A DNA stretch of 64,000 nucleotides from Acorus gramineus (lineage: Eukaryota > Streptophyta > Magnoliopsida > Acorales > Acoraceae): positions 1,178,001 to 1,242,000 of the forward strand of contig CM060849.1 in NCBI GenBank assembly GCA_030737835.1. Direction: 5' to 3'. Positions 21,585-33,106 of the stretch are shown here, piece by piece (positions within the stretch are counted from its first letter, which is position 1; each line of letters opens with the position of its first letter). A program made the translations under genes and the position numbers. The notes under the pieces were generated by a model, which was given only the letters and a program-made list of their open reading frames with translations, made no database searches and was not told where the DNA came from.

Positions 21585-23039
21585 TGTTATGCCTATGTCA
21601 TTTGGAGCCTTATTTTTCGATTTGAGTCGCTAAAATTTTTGCTTTTAGCCACCTGCAGGAGTTGGAGCGCTCAGATTGAAAATTTGGCTACATAATTTTT
21701 CTCCTAGAAGTTATGTATTTCCAATTTAGTATTTGGATTTAATTTTGTTAAAATCCAAGATGAAGAGGTTTAAATATGATTTTATCATGAGATGCTCAGT
21801 TTTGAGTTAGCTTTCGTACAAAAGTGGAATTAGATCAACTGGATTCATGTAGTAAAAGTTACGGGTATTTTTCCAAGTATACCCCGGGATGTAAAATTCT
21901 GGCAGCAGCCCTGTTCAATGTTTAGCTCTCATTTTGGAATAGCTGGAGGGATTATTTGATCTTGGCATAAACATGAAAGTTGTAGATAATCGTCTTGGCT
22001 TTCCAAAGGATTTTGAATTGTGCAATTCGGAGCTATATCGTGGAAGTTATGGCTGTTCTAGTGAAGCCCGTCCAGAATTTCTGGTCAGGGACGATTTGGT
22101 CTTGTCCCCCCCACCAACTCACTTTATTTCCATTTAAGGCCCCTTTGTGTGGAAACCTCTCACTCTCTCTCACTCTCGTCTCCCTCTCCCTCTCTGTTTT
22201 TTTTTTGTTGTGTGTGTGTTGTTAATGGAGGAAAGGATGAAGAAGAAGCTCAAGAAAGAGTGAGAAAGGGTGAGAAAGCGTGAGTATGTGTTGTTGTTGT
22301 TGTTGTTGTTTCTCTTCTCTCAATCCCCTTCTCATGCCCTTGCACCCCTGTTTTCTGCCATGAAGGGCTTGAGGAGATGCTGATGAGGTGGTGGTAGTGG
22401 TGGTGGTGGTGGTTGAGGTGGTCGTGGGTGTGTCGAGAACCCCGCATCTCCCCATTTCCCTCCCCCTGTTTTGGTAAGACAGCACTCTATATTTTAAAGA
22501 TCTCAGTGAATCTAGTATTTAGAGACACATTCGTAGGATTATGTCAGGATACGATATGATCATCTATGTGTCTAGTTGTTATATATCAAATTTGGGGTCA
22601 TTATGATATTTGTGGTGTAAGTTAGAATCTGTTTTGCATAGCCTGTCCAAATTCGCGTAGGAATTGATATGTTTCAGGAAGTGATTTATTTCGGGCTTGT
22701 AGAGGCACAATTAGTTTCTAATGTCTTCATGGATTATGATCCCAGCATATCAGAGAATGTGCATGTTTTTTTCATAATTTTTGAAAGTGTATTGGGTGCT
22801 GTGGAGATCAATTAGCAAGGCTGGTTGCAGCAGGTTTGGCAGTTTTGTTTGGTTGAGTGTCAAGGAGTTGTTTGCATGTGTCTTGGGTGATAATATGGAA
22901 GTATCAGGGGTTAGGGTCTTCATGAAGTAGGCTTATATGTGTGATAGGAGGTTCCATATTTTAATTGTGGATCATTGGTTGTGTTTTGCAGATCTTGTAG
23001 ACTAGACGCGCGGCGATCCAGGTATCGGTGAGTGGTTTG
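21585..23039 (+). repeat. B2 tandem unit 4 (E type U3)
   Basis: 1455 bp. The 36-nt exon is at 22992-23027 with an intact GTGAGT donor. The TGG run contains TAG. Confidence 0.9.
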
Positions 23040-24489
23040 TGTTATGCCTGTGTCATTTGGAACCTTATTTTTCGATCGGAGTCGCTAAAATTTTAGCTTT
23101 TAGCCACCTGCAGAAGTTGGAGCGCTCTGATTGAAAATTTGGCTACATAATTTTTCTCCTAGAAGTTATGTATTTCCAATTTGGTATTTGGATTTAATTT
23201 TTTTAAAATCCAAGATGAAGAGGTTTAAATATGATTTTATCATGAGATGCTTAGTTTTGAGTTAGATTTCGTACAAAAGGGGAATTAGATCAACTGGATT
23301 CATGTAGTAAAAGTTAAGGGTATTTTTCCAAGTATACCCCGGGGATGAAATATTCTGGCAGCAGCACTGTTCAATGTTTAGCTCTCATTTTGGAATAGCT
23401 GGAGGGATTATTTGATCTTGGCATAAACATGGAAGTTGTAGATAATCTCCTTGGCTTTCCAAAGGATTTTGAATTGTGCAATTCGGAGCTATATCGTGGA
23501 AGTTATGGCTGTTCTAGTGAAGCCCGTCCAGAATTTCTGGTCAGGGACGATTTGGTCTTGTCCCCCCCACCAACTCACTTTATTTCCATTTAAGGCCCCT
23601 TTGTGTGGAAACCTCTCACTCTCTCTCACTCTCGCCTCCCTCTCCCTCTCTGTTTTTTTTTTTGTTGTGTGTGTGTTGTTAATGGAGGGAAAGGATGAAG
23701 AAGAAGCTCAAGAAAGAGTGAGAAAGGGTGAGAAAGGGTGAGTATGTGTTGTTGTTGTTGTTGTTGTTGTTTCTCTTCTCTCAATCCCCTTCTCATGCCC
23801 TTTGCACCCCTGTTTTCTGCCATGAAGGGCTTGAGGAGATGCTGATGAGGTGGTGGTGGTGGTGGTGGTGGTGGTTGAGGTGGTCGTGGGTGTGTCGAGA
23901 ACCCCGCATCTCCCCATTTCCCTCCCCCTGTTTTGGTAAGGCAGCACTCTGCATTTTAAAGATCTCAGTGAATCTAGTATTCAAGGCACATTTGTAGGAT
24001 TATGTCTGCATATGATATGATCATATATGTGTCTAGTTGTTATATATGAAATTTGGGGTCATTATCATATCAGTGGTGTAAGTTACAACCAGTTTTGCAT
24101 GGCCTGTTCAGATTAGCGTAGGAATTGACCTGCTTCTGGAAATAATTTGTTTCGGGCTTGTACAGGCACAATTAGGTTCTAATGTCTTCATGGATTATGA
24201 TCCCAGCATATCAGAGAATGTGCATGATTTATTTCATAATTTTTGAAAATGTATTGGGTGCTGTGGAGACCAATTAGTAGGTCAGGTTGCAGCAGGTTTG
24301 GCAGTTTTGCTTGGTTGAGTGTCAAGGAGTTGTTTGCATGTGTCTTGGGTGGTAATATGGAAGTATCAGGGGTTAGGGCCTTCATGAAGTAGGCTTATAT
24401 GTGTGATAGGAGGTTCCATATTTTAATTGTGGATCATTGGTTGTGTTTTGCAGATCTCGTAGACCGGACGTGCGACAATCCGGGTATCT
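23040..24489 (+). repeat. B2 tandem unit 5 (E type U3), leads into LTR body
   Basis: The last unit. Exon-1 frame from ATG 23839 to donor 23936, 97 nt, phase 1, with an unbroken TGG run. The 36-nt exon 24454-24489 is followed by GTGAGTGG and the B hairpin. Confidence 0.9.
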
Positions 24490-24507
24490 GTGAGTGGTTT
24501 GATCCAA

Positions 24508-24560
24508 TCCCCCCTCGAGATGCGCTCGACGCGCGTAGTCGTGCGTCGCGCATCAATGGG
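24508..24560 (+). promoter_or_regulatory. Long hairpin after exon 2 donor, copy B2
   Basis: Arms GATGCGC/GCGCATC (7 bp) and GACGCGCG/CGTGCGTC (8 bp, one G-U in RNA), separated by a 2-base bulge, loop TAGT, core 24519-24554. A/E copies have unrelated arm sequences at the same place. Confidence 0.65.
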
Positions 24561-26573
24561 GCATCCTAGCTATACTACTTGTGTAGATAAGTAGTATGGC
24601 CATGCTTAGACTATAATATGTTAGATATCTTGCATGCTAGGCTTATATTGCATGTATTGTATCCATGTATGAATGATTGTATCGCATGCGCCCCTCTAGT
24701 ATGGGCATGTATTTCTGTAATGTGCATGGATGTATAGAATATGGCATGCCTTAGGTAGTATTGTAATACTACTCCCACCATATTAATTGGAATATCCAGC
24801 ATGATTAAGTCTGGGTTAATAACGGGCACCTTCCTAATATTCCCTTGCGATAAAACTCGAGGGCGTGGTGTAGTAGTTGCGCCCATACTAATGGGGCAAG
24901 GCTATGACCAGCTTCATGAGATGATGATCTCTCTCGCCCTCTCCCTCTGTACGAACTGAGTAAGTAGATGTGATTTCCTACTCGACTCAGATTCGTTTGG
25001 AATATTGGCATGCACCTGTTAGTGCGCGAGATCGCGCTTGACCCTTTCTTTTAAGTTGGTGATATCCAACGCATGCTTAAGTTATGCCTTGTGTGCTTAT
25101 ATGATTAATGGCCACGTATGCATGTTTAAGTGGGCCATACCATGTATGCATGTTGTATGATTTGTTGTTTATGATGTAAATCCATGTTAGGGGTCACCCT
25201 TATGGTCAATTATTAGATGATTGTGCATATGGTTCATGCACATAGCTAGATATAATTCTCCTGGATATATTTATATGCGATGTTAAAAACTGATAGGCCT
25301 ATCTGAAATAGGCGTGGGTATGACCCGCTGTCGGGTTGTACCTTATTAGTTAGAGCGCTAGCGATGTAATCACCCCGTGCATCCGAGCGATGCACTCGTT
25401 TGGAATTCAGGAGAATTCATTATCTTATCGGTTTTGTTAAACCGGTAGTTGGGGCATTAAGCTAGACCTACCCGTGCTAGGCGTGTACATGAACCGTGTA
25501 CATGAACCGCCTGTTTGGTTATGTGCCCAGGGGATTATTTCTACGTGAGAGCAGAAGCAACCCCCCTTATATTCGAGCGACGCAACTGCGTGGGAGTACA
25601 ATAGTGTTCGCTATCATCGATATGTGATTATCGAGAGTAGTTTTTTTTCCATTGGGTTCGCTTTGCGAACATGGAGTGTTTCCTCCCAATGTCGTCCGTG
25701 TTGAAGCGGCCCGGGTTGTAGCTGTCCTGACAGAGAGCCCCCACCTGTAGGTACTATCGATGCATGCGGCAAGATGCACTGATCGTGGGGGTATACGAGA
25801 TAGAGGCTACCCGGAAGAGGGCTAACGAATGATATTGCGAGCGTGGAATCGTTCTCCCCTTCATTGGATCCGATGTAGGAACTTTCCGGCGTTGGAAAAG
25901 CTGTCCTGACAGAGGGCTCCCATCCGTAGGTACCACCGAGGCATTCGGAAGCGTACTGATCGTGGGAGTATACCAGGTAGTGACTATCTGGGGAAAGGGC
26001 TACCGGTCGCCCAAGGGTGTAGAGGAGTCTAATCTCTCCAAAAGTCCTATGTCACCTATAAAGGGTGAAGGTGAGGATGAGGTGAAGACACGTCGTTGCG
26101 TGACCCATTCGTGGTTCGTCCGTTCTCATAGTTGTTGGGACCAGTTGCGTATCGATGCTCAAAGACATCGTTGGGCAGTTATCTCGATGTAGATGATCCA
26201 GTAGTGTTGTGTAGACCAGTAATTTTGGGTCTCGTCGACCAACGGTATGGTCTCTCCCCAAGAGACCCAAGAGTCTCCCTTCGGGAGTGAGGGTGAGGGT
26301 GAGGTTGGTGATTTAGTAGTGTTGTGTGGACCAGTAATTCCGCGTTTCTTTGACCAACGGTGTGGTCTCTCCCCAAGAGTCACAAGAGTCTTCCTCCGGG
26401 AGTGAGGGTGAGGGTGAGGTTGGTCGCACCGCCGCGTGACCCTGTTATCCATGGGTTTCCACCCATGTTTTCCTTGAAAGGAAATTGCTTTAGTATTGAA
26501 CTGTTGTATGGTGATTGGTTTCCAGCCACTCACTGAGTTTGTAGCTCACCCCTCGCATACTGTTTCTTTTTAG

Positions 26574-26758
26574 GGGCAGTGTTGGGCGTGGAGCTGGAGC
26601 TTTCCTGTGGCGTGGTCTTATGGGCGTGGAGCGTTCTTTCGGCGGGTGGCGAGTGCGAGGCTGTCAGCAGTCCTAGAGTCATTTTATGTATTGTAAATCG
26701 TGTATGTGGCACATGTTGTATTTTATTTGGTCTAGACTTGGCTCTCACAGGACAGTGA
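26574..26758 (+). other. Candidate last LTR exon, copy B2
   Basis: Pyrimidine tract and acceptor (TTCTTTTTAG). In phase 1 the frame is open for 61 codons, ending at TGA 26756-26758; phase 0 is also open for about 40 codons. The family A stop is not conserved here, so the coding assignment is weaker than for A. Confidence 0.3.
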
Positions 26759-26961
26759 TTGTGTATTCGAGTCTGTAATAATGTTTTTGGTTTACAAACA
26801 TTGTTTATATATTATGCTTCCACTTTTCAGTCAGTTATCATTATCTTTGCTTTGCCACCTTGTGTGATGTTGTTGGAGTCTTTATTGACCTCAGGTATTG
26901 ATAGCTGATATTTCATTATTGCCACGTCTCAGGGACGGCCGCCCTGGGGCGTGACAAAAGT

Positions 26962-26973
26962 TGGTATCAGAGC
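26962..26973 (+). promoter_or_regulatory. Primer-binding site after LTR B2
   Basis: TGGTATCAGAGC, the initiator tRNA-Met complement, just inside the LTR end. Confidence 0.9.
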
Positions 26974-28724
26974 CTGGTCCTTTCAGAGCCTAAGTCTAGT
27001 CGTATAGATGATGAGTCGTAGGATTGTCATCCGAGTACTCTTGTTTTAGAAGTTATCTTAGGTTGCTGACATGCCTCCTCGCATCCGTTGACGTGGACGT
27101 GACCCCCCTGGACCTACCCTTAAGTTGTCGACTGGTTCGACTGAGTAGGGTCAGTTGTTGGATCCCTTGTTGCGGGATTAAGGCTTGGGTAGGAGATTCT
27201 AGCCCAGTAGTATGATAGTGATGAATTGGTTGCAATTTTCATGTTATGGATTGCGTCTCGATAATGGAGCTTCTTTCCCGTGCATCAGTATTGCTGGTAA
27301 CCATGGAGTTCACGTGCAACTCTAGTTTCAAGTTTTGAGGATGTTGCATATTGCTCATTAAGGGGTGATGTCTTCTTCCAGCCTTCCTACTCAGGATTAA
27401 GGGCCTTGCGGGGTCATCGTTGAGACCCGGGCTAGGGTACTCCGTGTTCCTTGTTTGGTTGTCGGGATATCCTATATCAGGACCTCATGGTGCCCTCCCA
27501 AGGTTCTTTTCCCAGTCAAGGAATACCTATGAAGCATCTAATTGATGATTGATTTTTCCTCTCACTTGGAAGGTGCTGTAGCGAGTGGTGATGCGTACGA
27601 TCGGGATTGGGTACATCCTATTGCAGCTTGGTGGGCAATTGCTTGTGGACTGGGTTCCGTAGTGGCATCTAGAGTCGCTTCGATATATCAGTGTGCGTTG
27701 TAGCTGCCCGGTTGAGGCCAGAGCCCTGTGAGGTGCTCCCAGATACTATGCTTGTTGGTGCGCCCATATGACAGAGATAGTGGGCTTGGGAGGCTACCAG
27801 GTAGAGGCCACACCGGGAGAGTGCTACTGGATGATGTCGAGAGCGTGGACTCCCTGTGATGAATCTGCCCATGGAGTGCAGGATGCTGGAGTTCCAATGG
27901 TTATAGTTGAGCTCTCTGGTGGCATGTGAAGCACAGTTGTGGATATTGTCGCGTTTTGCCCCACATTGGTCGCAAATAAGGAGACGCGATGCTAACGTTC
28001 GTGATGGGACTCAACCGCCTTATCAGATAGATGACGTCGCATAGGCATTGTCGAGGTTCGACGACCCCCTTATTGCGTGTCTTGTGGATTAAGTGCGATT
28101 GAGCGGCTTACCAAGCGTGTAAGTGTCATCATGAGCGCCAGTCATGCTCGAGGAGCAGAATCTGGACTTAATTGTTCGAGGTGTTGTTTTGATCTCCCCG
28201 TGGAGGTTGTAGATCAATTACCTTTGCTGTGAATTGATGATCTGTTTGACCAGCTCTGGGAGCGGGTGTCTGCTGTTAGATCGATCTTCGCACAAGGGTA
28301 CCACAAGTTGGAGATCCGGGAGTTGGACATCTTGTAGATGGCCTTTCGTGACCGTTTTAGGCACTACGAGTTTTAAGTACTGCTGTCGGGGTTGACGAAT
28401 GCGCCAGATGCCTTCGTGGATCTCAAAAGTTTTATTGGGCTTCCGTGGACTACTTTGGGTAGTCTTCATTGAGATTGCTAATGGTGCGATGAAAAGGCGA
28501 TTTGGGTGACCTTGTTTCCCCAGGTTGGCATGCCCTCAGGCAAAGTTCGAGAATCATCATCGCGTTGGAAAGCGTCAGTCCATGGAGATTCCTCAGTGGA
28601 CGTGGGAGTGGGTTATCAGGGATTGTTGCGGACTCGCTAATGTCACATTCGGGTCACGACGCCGTCTAGGTGATCATTGACCGACTGACTAAGTCCGCGC
28701 TTCCCTCCCTAATCCGACTGATTG
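26974..28724 (+). pseudogene. Decayed internal region of B2 (Tekay-like)
   Basis: Follows the PBS. Near 27070 a broken gag start resembles family A gag (MPPR...). Around 28225-28440 the translated pattern IDDLFDQLW, then GLTNAPDAFVDL with internal stops, is a relic of Tekay RT; about 28620-28724 is an integrase relic with VIIDRLTKSA-like spacing, cut by the A4 LTR. Between them, 27415-27515 and about 27690-27880 resemble pieces of A and B LTRs (phrases around TACTCCGTGTTCC and TACCAGGTAGAGGC), so the region is a mosaic. No gene product is possible. It shows that B is a relative of A. Confidence 0.65.
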
Positions 28725-29072
28725 TGTCACACCCCAGGGCGGCCATCCCCGAGGCGCGGCAATGGTATATATGATATCAGTAGTCTATACAAGAGGTCAA
28801 TAATACACTCTAAACAACATAAAAAATGACAACACAGGCAACAATGAAGCTGAAATAATATATACACAAATAGCGGAAGCTAAAAGACTGAATCTGTAAT
28901 TCAAAGACATATTACAGACTCGATACATAATCAACTGTCCTGTGAGAGCCAATATATACAACGACATCCAAATATAATACAAACATGTGCCCAAGCACGG
29001 AATACAATACATACAATCAAAGGGGGGGGGATGCTGAATGGCCTCTCACACTCAGAGCGTGACGCTGCTCCG

Positions 29073-29125
29073 CTACTGCTGACGTGCCTCGGGGAGATCC
29101 TCCTTCAGATCCGACTCAGATATAA
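29073..29125 (-). other. Candidate last LTR exon, acidic tail, copy A4-3'
   Basis: Acceptor TTTTTCTCCAG, phase-1 core SESDLKEDLPEARQQ, TAG. Confidence 0.5.
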
Positions 29126-29959
29126 CTGGAGAAAAATATATGCGAGGGGTGAGCCACACGCTCAGTGAATAGCACAACCCATGCATCACAATTCATATTA
29201 ACCTTACACAATTCGTAGCCTCTAAGTGGCAGTAACTACACAATCTAGTGGGTCGCTACATCGCCGACCCACCACACCCTCACCCTCACCCTCAAGCTGG
29301 TGACATGGTCTTTTGGGACTGACTAGGCTGTTAATCACCCTTGGTCCACCGATAGTCTCTCCTCCACTCCGTAGCTCGCCTGGTCTACTCCCACGATCAG
29401 CACAGTCCGACGCATCGGAGGTACCTACAGATGGGAGCCCTCTGTCAGGACGGCCTGTCTAACGCTGGGGAGTCCCTACATGGATCCAACGAAGGGAAGA
29501 GAAACAGCCTACCCACACGGATACGATCCTCTTGGATCCGCCGACACCGATTGCAACTCTACAAATGTCATGAATTCTTCAGAATTCCACCAGGGCGCAT
29601 AACTAAGATGCGGGGAGACACATATTATAACAACGAGGTTATAATATTCTCTAAGGCATGCTAATAACCATAAGCTCGCATTTGATTTAAATAAATTAAA
29701 CTAAATGGGACACATGCGTAGGTCGAGGCTCTCCTAGCATGAAAACATGGTATCAGGATGTATAGGCCTCTATCCACAACATAAGGGTGCATATTCCTAG
29801 CATACAAAGCCTAAGGTGGCATGGATACAACATAATGATCATGCATAGCACATATTACACTTATTACAAATTAATACGCAATTATGGTGCCCCAGGGGAG
29901 GGCAATGCACGCCTACGTGCATCGAACGCCTCCCTACTGGGTTGGATTGTCCCACTCAC

Positions 29960-29995
29960 CAATACCCGGGTCATCGCGTGACCGCCCGTCAAGAT
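29960..29995 (-). other. Candidate 36-nt LTR exon, copy A4-3'
   Basis: Acceptor CTTGCAG and donor GTGAGTGGG. The phase-1 frame reads LDGRSRDDPGI. Exactly 36 nt. Confidence 0.55.
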
Positions 29996-31382
29996 CTGCA
30001 AGACATGGGAAACCAAAATGGTGAGTAAAATACACAAATACACAAGAAATACGCTAGAAATACCCAACACTCGGACAAGCATGCATACGGGCCCGTACGC
30101 ACGCGAGTCCGAGTGCCCCGACACACTCCCGCACCCACGGCAGCCATGCGCACGGCCACCCGCACGCACGCGCACGGGTGCGCACGCACTCACGTAGCCC
30201 CGCGCCCCGGGTGCACTACCGCGCCCCAGCCCGCTCGCCCAGACACGCCGCACACTCGTGCGCGTCCAGCCCTGCGCCTAACCGCGCGTACTGTGCCCCT
30301 GCGCAGCACCCCGCGCGCACCCCTGCGCGCACCGCACGCACTGCGCCCTAGGCGCAGCGCTCAATGCGCACGCCCGTGAGCCCGCGCGTACGCGCGCACT
30401 CGCCCAGCGCCCCCGACTGCGCGTGCCTGCTCTGCCTGCGCGCGCAGACTCGCGCGCACGCAGCACTCCACGCGGATGACCCCGCACGCGCGCCTGAGCC
30501 AAACCTACACTCTTCCTCAGCCCTCCCACACCCCCACACATATGCATACCATGCATACACCCTATGCACACCCTAACATGCATCTAAAACAAGGAAAAAG
30601 GGGGGAGGAAAGCTTAACCAAGGGAGGAAAGAAAAGAGGGAACTTCGGGTGCTCTTCGCGCACCAAAACACCACCACCAAAGCCACCACCACCAAGACCT
30701 CTTCTCAGCCTAAGAGGGGCTGAAAACAGAGGAGAAAAGGGAGCTAAGAGAGGAGGAAAACAAAGGGGAATGGAAATCCTAGACCATGGAAAGATAGATC
30801 GGGTCCTCACCTTCCTTTTCTCCTTCTAGGGTTTTCCAATCCAACACCTTCTACTAGATCAAAAGTGGGAAATAAAGAGAGGGGAAGAGAGGTTTTGAGA
30901 GAGATGGAGAAGAAGATGAATAGGGGGGGTTCCTATTGGTGGACGTGGACTTAAAGGGGCCACACACACTCACCACACACTCACACTTAGAAAAAAAAAT
31001 AGGTTAAGCTAGGTTTAGGTGAACTTTGACTTGGGTCAACCTAACCACACTAGAAAACAAAAGATTTTGACCAAGTCAAGGGTCAAACTTGACTTGGTCA
31101 AAGTCATCTTTGACTTGGTCAAGTCTCCCAATGACTTTTCGCTTGGTCAAAACCCAGATACGATTCGAAACTGTGAAATTCTGAACGTTACCGGAATTCA
31201 ATGAAATTTTTGTGAGTGGCTTGAAATGGCACCAGGACACATAATGTGCAGTTAGATTTTCACTCATGATGATAGCCAAAAGTCCAAAATTTTAGCGGTT
31301 CCGATCGAAAAAAGAAAAAGTTGAAAAACTGCCAGAATGCTCCAATGGTGACCAGAAGGTAAAAAGTGACACATATATAACA

Positions 31383-31396
31383 TTCTCCCCCCCTTA
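31383..31396 (-). promoter_or_regulatory. Polypurine tract of element A4
   Basis: The minus strand reads AAGGGGGGGGAGAA immediately before the 3' LTR start. It primes plus-strand DNA synthesis. Confidence 0.9.
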
Positions 31397-31434
31397 GGAA
31401 ATTTTGTCCTCAAAATAAATACAAAAACATCTAG

Positions 31435-32470
31435 GAAGGGAAAAGATGCGGATACGCGTCACGCATGGCGTCCTCGAGCTCCCAAGTGGCCTCGGCACCA
31501 GAACGGTGCTGCCATCGCACCTTGACCAGCTGGACGGTCTTGGTGCGGAGCCTCTTCTTGCGGAGGTCCAGGATCTCGATCGGCTGCTCCATGAATGACA
31601 AGTTCGGCTCGAAGACGAGCGGCTCGAACGGGATGACGTGAGAAGGACGTGGACGTAACGCCTCAGCTGCGAGACATGGAAGATGTCATGGGTCTGAGCC
31701 AACTGTGGGGGCAAAGCGATGCGTAAGGCCACCTCCCCAACTCACTCGAGGACGAGGAACGGCCCAATGAAATGCGGACTCAGCTTGCCCCGCACACCGA
31801 AACGGAAGATGCCCTTCATCAGGGACACCTTCAGGAAGACATGGTCACCAACCTCGAAAACGAGCTCACGGCGACGACGATCGGCGTAGCTCTTCTGACG
31901 GCTCTGAGCGACTCGGATATGCTCACGAATCGTCTTGACCATCTCTGAGGTCTGGTGGATGATCTCTGGTCCCTCCAACTGGCGCTCTCCGACCTCGTCC
32001 CAACACAAGGGGGACCTGCAGTTGCGGCCATAGAGCGCCTCGTATGGAGCCATCCTGATACTCGAGTGGTAGTTGTTGTTGTAGGCAAACTCCACCAATG
32101 GAAGATGCCTCTCCCAACTGCCCCCAAAATCGAGAACGCAAGCTCGCAGCATGTCCTCTAGGGTCTGAATCGTCCTCTCCAACTGGCCGTCCGTCTGCGG
32201 ATGAAACGCTGTACTGAAGTGGAGGTTTGTACCAAGGGCGTGTTGGAGGCTACGCCAGAACCTCGAAGTAAATCGCGCGTCTCGATCAGAAATGATGCTG
32301 ACGGGAGTGCCATGGAGACGAACAATCTCGGAGACAAACAACTGCGCCAGGGTGTCCAGAGAATCGGTGAGTCGGATGGGGAGGAAATGAGCGGACTTCG
32401 TCAGTCGGTCGACGATTACCCAAATGGCATCGCGACCCGAACGTGACCTCGGCAAACCCGAAACGAAGTC
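31435..32470 (-). pseudogene. A4 integrase core and chromodomain (Tekay type)
   Basis: Catalytic core of integrase: MDFVSGLPRSRSGRD with the first Asp, IISDRDARFTSRFW with the second, and FHPQTDGQLERTIQ with the Glu. Then MAPYEALYGRNCRSPLCW and the C-terminal GKLSPHFIGPF. A TGA (31742-31744) interrupts after FLVLE where CGA is usual, consistent with CpG deamination. Beyond it come LPPQLAQTHDIFHVSQLRRY, a frameshift near 31650, and a chromodomain with LVKVRWQH and TWELEDAMR. A chromodomain at this place marks chromoviruses, where it directs insertion to marked chromatin; RGKLSPHFIGPF indicates Tekay/Del. Inactive because of the stop and shift. Confidence 0.9.
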
Positions 32471-33106
32471 CATGGTGATCTGCTCCCACTTCCACTAAGG
32501 AATCTCAATGGACTGCAGCTTCCCTGCAGGGCGCTGGTGCTCCGACTTCACCTGCTGGCATACCAAGCAACGGGCAACGAAACGGGCGATATCCGTCTTC
32601 ATCCCGCACCACCAGTAGCCACGACGAAGGCCCCTGTACATCTTCATGCCACCAGGATGCACTGTGTACCTCGAATGATGGGCCTCGTCCAAGATCTTCT
32701 GCTTCAGCTCTGCGTTGTCAGGAATGCATACTCGACCTCTGAACCGCAGGATCCCATCCTCGCGAATCTGGTAGTCCGGACGCTCGCCCCGGGCGACGCC
32801 TTCAGAGAGGACTAGAAAGTGAGGATCCTGCCCCTGAGCCGTGCGGATCTCGTCGAGAAGAACGGGCTGCACCACTAGCCTGGCCAAAAAGCCACCCGCA
32901 GGAGTCTCTCGAACGCTGATCCAGCAAGCGGCCTCCTCCAGAAGCCTCCAATGACGTACAACCATGTGGGCGGCCATGCCCAAGGGCTGCCTGCTGAGAG
33001 CATCAGCCACGACATTCGCCTTACCCGGATGGTAAGCGATGTCACAATCATAGTCCTTCAGGAACTCAACCCAACGTCTCTGACGCATGTTGAGCTCCGG
33101 CTGGGA
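32471..33106 (-). pseudogene. A4 RNase H tail and integrase zinc domain
   Basis: The open frame 33088-32495 begins MRQRRWVEFLKDYDCDI (RNase H), with HPGKANVVADALSRQ closing that domain. Integrase N-terminus follows: HHSRYTVHPGGMKMY and CLVCQQVKSEHQ, giving an intact HHCC zinc site. The frame ends at TAG (32495-32497) before WKWEQITMDFV, where Glu is normal, so this is a nonsense change in the middle of integrase. Confidence 0.9.

Larger units (their letters stand above)
17396..26956 (+). mobile_element. Family B LTR (B2), 9.56 kb with five tandem 5' units
   Basis: Begins TGTTATGCCTGTG at 17396 and ends GGGGCGTGACA at 26956, with a tRNA-Met PBS six bases further on, so this is a 5' LTR. Its first ~1.3-1.45 kb recurs in tandem: units start at 17396, 18686, 20139, 21585 and 23040, each with the LTR-start motif TGTTATGCC. 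Units 2-5 have a different U3 from unit 1, matching hybrid LTR E rather than canonical B. Each unit carries TGT and TGG microsatellites, an exon-1 donor (TTTTG then GTAAG) and the 36-nt exon. After 24490 the LTR body is single copy, with a hairpin (24519-24554), GAATTC palindrome and last exon near 26574. Confidence 0.9.
28725..31382 (-). mobile_element. Element A4, 3' LTR
   Basis: 2658 bp from the complement of GGGTGTGACA (28725) to the complement of TGTTATATATG (31382), directly preceded on the minus strand by the polypurine tract of A4. Contains the last exon (29073-29125), hairpin (29895-29934), 36-nt exon (29960-29995), GC block (30110-30490) and an exon-1 donor region near 30615 whose GTAAG has become GTTAAG. 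The flank is GATTG, with no match beyond the other LTR. Confidence 0.9.

Noticed and set aside
17396-24489. CRISPR-like or satellite array
   Set aside because: Units of 1.3-1.45 kb begin with the LTR terminus and contain LTR modules; they are LTR-internal duplications, not spacers or centromeric satellite.
26962-26973. tRNA gene near TGGTATCAGAGC
   Set aside because: No cloverleaf; it is the primer-binding site complementary to tRNA-Met.
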